Shown piece after piece: positions 14,434-18,254 of a stretch of 18,254 bases of DNA (within the stretch, counting starts at the first letter, position 1; each line of letters opens with the position of its first letter). The notes under the pieces are model-generated. The model was given only the letters and a program-made list of their open reading frames with translations, had not been told where the DNA came from and did no database searches. This DNA comes from an uncultured bacterium (lineage in GTDB: Bacteria; Bacteroidota; Bacteroidia; Bacteroidales; CAIWKO01): the NCBI GenBank assembly GCA_903916135.1, contig CAIWVT010000273.1, positions 1 to 18,254 of the forward strand. Direction: 5' to 3'. The position numbers and the translations under genes are program-made.

Positions 14434-15666
14434 ATGAAAAACATCAAACTACATAGCAGCATATTAGGACCTTCGGGTTGCTTGCGCGAAGGTGCCTTTG
14501 CCGATTATTTTCAGCAGAAACTTTCTATGGATGAAACACGAATGTTCGAACTCCATCTCTCCGAATGTTTATTGTGTAGCGATGCCTTTGATGGATTTGC
14601 AAAACAAGGGAACGGCCCCAAAGCTGCGTCGGATATTTCTTTTTTGAAAGATGAGATTCAGAAAACATATTCCACATCCGTTGTAGCTATTTCAAAAAAA
14701 AAGAACAATAAACGCTACCTCATCACGGGTTTGTCTGTAGCAGCAAGCCTTATTATTTTAGTTTTATCCTATTATTTGATACAATTTCAAACTTATAATG
14801 CAGCAAAAGAAATGGCTATCGAAACCCCTAAAATAAGTGATAAACGCGCTCCTGCAGCTATTGACAAACTTGAAGAACAATCGAAAGATACTCCTTCGGA
14901 GGAAAAAATAACGATAACGACCCAAGAGGAAACAAAATCGGAAACCAAAAACAGTAAAGGCATGGCATCTGCTGAAGGGAAAAAAGAAGATTTAAATACC
15001 CCGATTGCTGACGTTACCGGTGCTAAAGATGCTGAAGACGATCAGAATTATAAAAGCACACCTCAACAAGCAGGTGATGTAATGGGCGGAACCAAGGCTG
15101 AACAAAAATACGCCAATCAAACAATGGGACAAACCACCAATCTTTCCACCATAAACCCTACAAGCGGCTATGTAAACAACGGTATCGTTGCCGATGAAAT
15201 TAGCACAGAAAAAAACATCCAATTGCAAGAAGTTACTGTGATGGGAAAAAAGATGAGAAACAAAGCCGACAAAAACAGAGTCGTTACTAAAGCCGCTGCC
15301 CAAACCGGACCTACCACCACCACCATCAATTCCGCTATTTCCTTTTACGATGCATCTGAATACGACAAATCAATCGCTACCTGCAACACCTTGATTGACG
15401 GTGAAACGGATGTTAACACCGCCCTATATTATTTAGGGATGAGCTATTACAAAAACAATCAAACCGACATGGCGATTGTCCAATTTGATAAAATTATTCA
15501 GCAAAAAGACAATTCCTTTTATGAACTGGCGCTGTGGCAAAAAGCCCTTATTTTGATTGAGCGCAATAACAAAACCCAAGCTCTTGAATTGCTCAACCTC
15601 ATCGTGAAGCATGGCGGTGCCATGAAAGATAATGCAGTGAAAAAGATTGAGGAGTTGAATAAATGA
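14434..15666 (+). CDS. Probable transmembrane anti-sigma factor with TPR-like C-terminus
   Basis: 410 aa, starting one base after the sigma gene stop. Residues 16-56 resemble the zinc-finger anti-sigma module: C16, then H41-x3-C45-x2-C48 (ELHLSECLLCSDAF). Residues 95-117 are a single transmembrane helix after a Lys/Asn-rich flank, so the N-terminus should be cytoplasmic. Residues 118-260 are a long low-complexity linker rich in Lys, Glu, Thr, Gln and Ala. Residues 262-272 read IQLQEVTVMGK, which resembles the LxEVvVtG motif at the start of TonB-dependent receptor plugs and of some carboxypeptidase-regulatory-like proteins. Residues 299-408 form two or three TPR-like helical pairs (DASEYDKSIATCNTLI, ALYYLGMSYYKNNQTDMAI, ALWQKALILIERNNKTQALELL) placed in the periplasm. 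It likely holds the sigma factor at the membrane until an envelope signal arrives. Confidence 0.8.
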   Translation: MKNIKLHSSILGPSGCLREGAFADYFQQKLSMDETRMFELHLSECLLCSDAFDGFAKQGNGPKAASDISFLKDEIQKTYSTSVVAISKKKNNKRYLITGLSVAASLIILVLSYYLIQFQTYNAAKEMAIETPKISDKRAPAAIDKLEEQSKDTPSEEKITITTQEETKSETKNSKGMASAEGKKEDLNTPIADVTGAKDAEDDQNYKSTPQQAGDVMGGTKAEQKYANQTMGQTTNLSTINPTSGYVNNGIVADEISTEKNIQLQEVTVMGKKMRNKADKNRVVTKAAAQTGPTTTTINSAISFYDASEYDKSIATCNTLIDGETDVNTALYYLGMSYYKNNQTDMAIVQFDKIIQQKDNSFYELALWQKALILIERNNKTQALELLNLIVKHGGAMKDNAVKKIEELNK

Positions 15667-15745
15667 GGCTTATGACGCTGATTGGTATGATTTAATATGA
15701 TTAATAATCAAATCCAAGGAGGTGTAAGGAGAAATCTTCCCCAGC

Positions 15746-16222
15746 TCACACCACCGTATCGCTTGGCGGGACTATGGGTGCCCAACTGCCTTTGTATTTA
15801 AAGGATAGTTTGGAGTAATAGTCGGCGCTGTAGTAGGCAACTTTTTCGATGATGAAATCCATGTCGGTTTCCATGAGGGTGTCCATGTCGCGGAGGCTTA
15901 GGACATAAAACCAATTGGCTTTTTTACATATAGCGCAATGATACATCTCGGCATTAAGCTCGACGACATCTATCAAAAAGGCTTCGAGGTTTTTTTCGGG
16001 CAGGGACACCACCGAGCTGCTGATTTGTATGTAATATTTCTCGGGGCGGTTGGGGAAGTTAAATAGGTCTATCCACAGGGGAGAGTCTTTGACGGTGAGG
16101 CTCCATAAGCCGGGCTTTTCTTTGCGCGCTGTGATGGGGTCGAGTTGGAGACGTTGGAGGCTGTTTTCTACTAATAGGCTTGCTTCTTCGAGGTTCATGG
16201 TTTGCTGTTTTATGTTTTGCAT
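15746..16222 (-). CDS. YbjN-like protein (type III secretion chaperone-like fold)
   Basis: The product from ATG 16220-16222 is 158 aa and has no signal peptide or membrane segment. The alternation of strands and helices around PLWIDLFNFPNRPEKYYIQ, SLPEKNLEAFLIDVVELNAEM and ANWFYVLSLRDMDTL, with long acidic helices at the C-terminus, resembles the YbjN / secretion-chaperone fold. This is a fold-level guess without catalytic residues. The longer open frame begins at a TTG at 16241-16243, but that TTG is part of a TAATTTTG promoter word, so it cannot be translated from that transcript. Another ATG at 16196-16198 (MNLEEAS) is also possible. It faces the anti-sigma gene across 79 bases. Its function is unknown; YbjN homologues elsewhere have been linked to stress and motility regulation. 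Confidence 0.7.
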   Translation of the reverse strand: MQNIKQQTMNLEEASLLVENSLQRLQLDPITARKEKPGLWSLTVKDSPLWIDLFNFPNRPEKYYIQISSSVVSLPEKNLEAFLIDVVELNAEMYHCAICKKANWFYVLSLRDMDTLMETDMDFIIEKVAYYSADYYSKLSFKYKGSWAPIVPPSDTVV

Positions 16223-16240
16223 GTAGGTTTTTTTGTGTGA

Positions 16241-16248
16241 CAAAATTA
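16241..16248 (-). promoter_or_regulatory. -7 promoter element (TAATTTTG) for the YbjN-like gene
   Basis: A full match to TAnnTTTG on the - strand, 18 bases before ATG 16222. It overlaps the first codon of the longest open frame and therefore decides the start. Confidence 0.5.
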
Positions 16249-16280
16249 CACATAAAAATGTATTGGGAGAAAGAAATTGG

Positions 16281-16376
16281 GAAGAAAATTATTTTCTAAG
16301 TTCTATATTATACTGTTTACCATTATAGGTAGTTTGCATGATTAAATTATTTTTACTTAAATCTATAATTGTCCAT
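16281..16376 (-). repeat. Near-identical 96-bp segment, copy in paralogue A
   Basis: This segment covers the last ~29 codons and 8 bases past the stop of paralogue A. It matches 16785-16880, offset by 504 bases, at all but four of 96 positions (about 96% identical). Three of the four differences are synonymous and one changes Ser to Gly. Confidence 0.9.
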
Positions 16377-16738
16377 GTTGATTCTTTTTTCCCGCCGAAC
16401 GGACCAGTGCCTATAATAGAATTATATAGACCATGAAAATTAAGCGTTTTATTATCAGCCAACAAACCCCAACCATGTTTCACTAATATTTTTTTTAATA
16501 ATGTAGTATATCCTTCAATTTTCAAAATAGTCATTTCATCTGTTTCATTAAAATAAAAATCAAAATTTGTTGACAAACTATCTTTAAACAAACTTAATGA
16601 ATCTATGCCATCAACGGTATAGTTAGTAACAGTATAAGTTCCATAAATCTTTTTAAGATTTTTGTTATACTCATATTTTCTACAAGCAAACATTATGAAA
16701 ATGGAGGATGCAATTAAAATCAATATTACTTTTTTCAT
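16289..16738 (-). CDS. Small predicted lipoprotein, paralogue A
   Basis: 149 aa with a lipoprotein signal peptide (MKKVILILIASSIFIMFAC; lipidation at C19). The mature part starts with charged residues, then KKIYGTYTVTNYTVDGIDSLSL, a variable middle, and a beta-rich end with WTIIDLSKNNLIMQTTYNGK and QYNIELRK. The pattern of a W and repeated strands recalls lipocalin-like lipoproteins of Bacteroidota, but I cannot assign a family firmly. It is a paralogue of the next gene to the right (16793-17233): both share YG.YT..NYTVDG.DSLSL and an almost identical C-terminus. It is separated from it by 54 bases with its own -7 element. A shared role at the membrane surface is likely; the ligand is unknown. 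Confidence 0.8.
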   Translation of the reverse strand: MKKVILILIASSIFIMFACRKYEYNKNLKKIYGTYTVTNYTVDGIDSLSLFKDSLSTNFDFYFNETDEMTILKIEGYTTLLKKILVKHGWGLLADNKTLNFHGLYNSIIGTGPFGGKKESTWTIIDLSKNNLIMQTTYNGKQYNIELRK

Positions 16739-16753
16739 ACGCTATATTTTTAT

Positions 16754-16761
16754 CAAAGGTA
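16754..16761 (-). promoter_or_regulatory. -7 promoter element (TACCTTTG) for lipoprotein A
   Basis: A full match to TAnnTTTG on the - strand, 15 bases before the ATG at 16736-16738. It suggests that paralogue A can be transcribed on its own as well as by read-through from paralogue B. Confidence 0.45.
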
Positions 16762-16784
16762 AACAATTTCTAAAGAAACATAAA

Positions 16785-16880
16785 GAAGAAAATTATTTTC
16801 TAAGTTCTATATTATACTGTTTGCCGTTATAGGTAGTTTGCATGATTAAATTGTTTTTACCTAAATCTATAATTGTCCAT
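16785..16880 (-). repeat. Near-identical 96-bp segment, copy in paralogue B
   Basis: The partner of 16281-16376. Identity stops abruptly at both edges: upstream the coding sequences diverge strongly within a few codons, and downstream it ends 8 bases after the stop codon. Confidence 0.9.
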
Positions 16881-17233
16881 TCAGATGTCCTACCAGCTCC
16901 AAATGGACCAGTGCCATAAACTCCATGATTTAATGGATTTAAACTTATTGCATTATCGTTATTTATTAGTATCCATTCATAATATAATGTAGTAGTTTTT
17001 CCATCTGTTCTTTGACCTGAAAGTGAAAGCATTTCTTTACGGTCATAATCATCATATCCAAAATGAAAGGCACATCCTAAGCTGTCCATATATAAGCTTA
17101 AAGAGTCAACGCCATCTACAGTGTAATTCTTAATGGTATATTCGCCATATATTTTCTTTAAAGTTCTTTCGGTTTTATCACATGCTGTTGCAATAGCCAC
17201 TATCACCAACATCATAAATAGTACTTTTTTCAT
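16793..17233 (-). CDS. Small predicted lipoprotein, paralogue B
   Basis: 146 aa with signal peptide MKKVLFMMLVIVAIATAC (lipidation at C18). The mature protein has KKIYGEYTIKNYTVDGVDSLSLYMD, a divergent middle containing an acidic stretch (GYDDYDRKEM), the tripeptide-rich TGPFG segment shared with paralogue A, and a C-terminal WTIIDLGKNNLIMQTTYNGK with QYNIELRK. Compared with paralogue A the middle third is poorly conserved while the last ~30 residues are nearly identical. It has its own TACTTTTG element 39 bases upstream. Function unknown; both look like surface or periplasmic beta-rich lipoproteins. Confidence 0.8.
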   Translation of the reverse strand: MKKVLFMMLVIVAIATACDKTERTLKKIYGEYTIKNYTVDGVDSLSLYMDSLGCAFHFGYDDYDRKEMLSLSGQRTDGKTTTLYYEWILINNDNAISLNPLNHGVYGTGPFGAGRTSEWTIIDLGKNNLIMQTTYNGKQYNIELRK

Positions 17234-17272
17234 GATTTTAAATTTTATAGATTAATAATCCTAAGAGCACAA

Positions 17273-17280
17273 CAAAAGTA
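17273..17280 (-). promoter_or_regulatory. -7 promoter element (TACTTTTG) for lipoprotein B
   Basis: A full match to TAnnTTTG on the - strand, 39 bases before the ATG and just after the terminator of the upstream gene, which makes it the likely promoter of the lipoprotein pair. Confidence 0.5.
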
Positions 17281-17300
17281 CGAAATAAAATCTACATATA

Positions 17301-17341
17301 AAAAAAAAACTTCCAAAGAAATAAATATCTTTGGAAGTTTT
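17301..17341 (-). terminator. Intrinsic terminator of the right-edge gene
   Basis: A perfect 14-bp inverted repeat (17306-17319 with 17328-17341; core CTTCCAAAGA / TCTTTGGAAG) with an 8-base loop. Read on the - strand it is followed by an uninterrupted T-run (17301-17309 plus the stem's terminal Ts). It sits 24 bases past the stop of the right-edge gene and ends its transcript before the lipoprotein pair. Confidence 0.85.
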
Positions 17342-17364
17342 AGGTGTCAAAATTTATATAGAGT

Positions 17365-18254
17365 TTAAGTTACGTCTATCTCCACTTTTGCTTCAGAATT
17401 GTTGGTATTGATAAAGATTAAATGTTTGTTGATAGGCGCTCCTGTGTCGATGCCCGCAATTTCTATTTGGGTGAAAGCACTCAACACCGAAGGAGTGTCG
17501 GGAGGCAAAGATTCAGGGGTGGGCGCAAAATAATAGGGTAAATCGAAGTTATTATTACTGCCAATGGAAATGGTGTTGTCCACCGTAAAACTGATGTCGG
17601 CAACGGCATTTGAGTTTGCAGCTATGGTTAATACATAGGTATTACTTGTGTGTTTACGGTAGTTGACGATGGTTTCATCGAAAAAGGTGAGCATTTTGCG
17701 GGGCATAGTTATATACTCGAGCAAAATTGTAATCATGTTTTTGTATAGTTGGTCGAAAATCAAGATTTTTTCGGCAGCAAATTCTGGAGATAAATCATCC
17801 ACTACTTCCATTTCTTGAATTTGGTCGTCGGTTTGCGAGGTATATTCATCGCGTATAGCAATAAATTCGGCTTCTAAGGTTAAGCCCAATTGAGCGGCAA
17901 AGGTGTGCGATGCATTAATAACACGTTCCATCAAAACCAATAGATTTGCCTTGGTGGCGTGGTGATATTCGGTGGTGCCATGCGGAAAAATTTGGATATA
18001 GTCTGCCGAGCCTTTGATTAATTTGTAAGCCACCATGGATTCGATGCCCACCACTTTGGCAATAAAATCTGCCATAGCTTTGTCAGCTTTTTTGGTTAAG
18101 CCCATTTGTTTGAGCAAATTTTGGTCATATTCGGCAAGGTCGCCAAATATGGAGGTCCACAAGGCAAGAGTGCTGGCAATGATGGCTGCAAAATGCGGAT
18201 TGGCTATTGCAATCATGCGTTGAATGTGATTATAAAGGAATTTCTGAATACGAA
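17365..18254 (-). CDS. Unidentified protein, 5' end outside the window
   Basis: The frame is open from a stop at 17365 to the window edge. The first in-frame ATG (18214-18216) would give 283 aa, but reading continues upstream without a stop through FLYNHIQR into MIAIANPHFAA, and that stretch looks like real protein, so the start is probably outside. The N-terminal two thirds are alpha-helical (for example LLVLMERVINASHTFAAQLG and AEKILIFDQLYKNMITILLE). From about residue 195 of the ATG-based numbering it becomes beta-rich (VLTIAANSNAVADISFTV), ending in strands (IEIAGIDT, HLIFINTN, AKVEIDVT) like an Ig or fibronectin-type fold. No signal peptide can be judged. I do not recognise a family. It ends in a strong intrinsic terminator. 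Confidence 0.75.
   Translation of the reverse strand, partial: RIQKFLYNHIQRMIAIANPHFAAIIASTLALWTSIFGDLAEYDQNLLKQMGLTKKADKAMADFIAKVVGIESMVAYKLIKGSADYIQIFPHGTTEYHHATKANLLVLMERVINASHTFAAQLGLTLEAEFIAIRDEYTSQTDDQIQEMEVVDDLSPEFAAEKILIFDQLYKNMITILLEYITMPRKMLTFFDETIVNYRKHTSNTYVLTIAANSNAVADISFTVDNTISIGSNNNFDLPYYFAPTPESLPPDTPSVLSAFTQIEIAGIDTGAPINKHLIFINTNNSEAKVEIDVT

Noticed and set aside
15689..15714. GATTT/AAATC inverted repeat between the anti-sigma and YbjN-like genes as bidirectional terminator
   Set aside because: Only 5 bp of stem, A+T-only loop region, no convincing T-run.

Overview
The window looks like chromosomal DNA from a member of the Bacteroidota. The evidence is a long type-2 (eukaryote-like) IleRS, the ileS / DksA-like / lspA gene order, a zinc-finger-plus-TPR anti-sigma candidate beside an ECF sigma factor, and above all repeated TAnnTTTG promoter elements (the Bacteroidota -7 box) just upstream of most first genes. 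I cannot narrow the lineage further. Nearly all of the window is ordinary gene content. I see no phage, transposon, CRISPR array, tRNA or rRNA.

Layout. (1) 1-1604, + strand: the end of an unidentified gene, then two genes overlapping by ATGA (an unknown 185-aa protein and a membrane protein with a degenerate J-like N-terminus and a coiled coil), then a possible small ORF or gene remnant. This block is visibly more A+T-rich than the rest and is the part of the window I understand least. (2) 1605-2016: no convincing gene; a G-rich patch and a hairpin. (3) 2017-6544, - strand: ileS, a DksA/TraR-like gene and lspA, probably one operon. (4) 6707-7924, - strand: hypB and hypA, a nickel-delivery pair with no other hyp or hydrogenase gene here. 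(5) 8063-9313, - strand: a tandem universal stress protein and a secreted SPOR-domain protein. (6) 9546-11499, + strand: ruvB and queG. (7) 11500-11899: a 42-bp tandem repeat array between convergent genes. (8) 11900-13757, - strand: an OmpA-family lipoprotein and exonuclease III. (9) 13845-15666, + strand: an ECF sigma factor and its probable membrane anti-sigma/TPR partner. (10) 15746-18254, - strand: a YbjN-like protein, two paralogous small lipoproteins with nearly identical 3' ends, an intrinsic terminator, and an unidentified gene running off the window.

How the genes work together. ileS supplies Ile-tRNA, and its product carries the swapped GXHH signature linked to very high mupirocin resistance. 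LspA matures lipoproteins, of which three candidates are encoded here. HypA and HypB would load nickel into an enzyme encoded elsewhere. RuvB serves recombination and QueG completes queuosine in tRNA. The sigma/anti-sigma pair probably answers an envelope signal.

The observations most worth following are the GXHH motif of IleRS, the 42-bp repeat array, the 3'-end homogenisation of the lipoprotein pair, the unidentified left-edge module, and the orphan hypAB pair. I found no clearly new multi-gene system.
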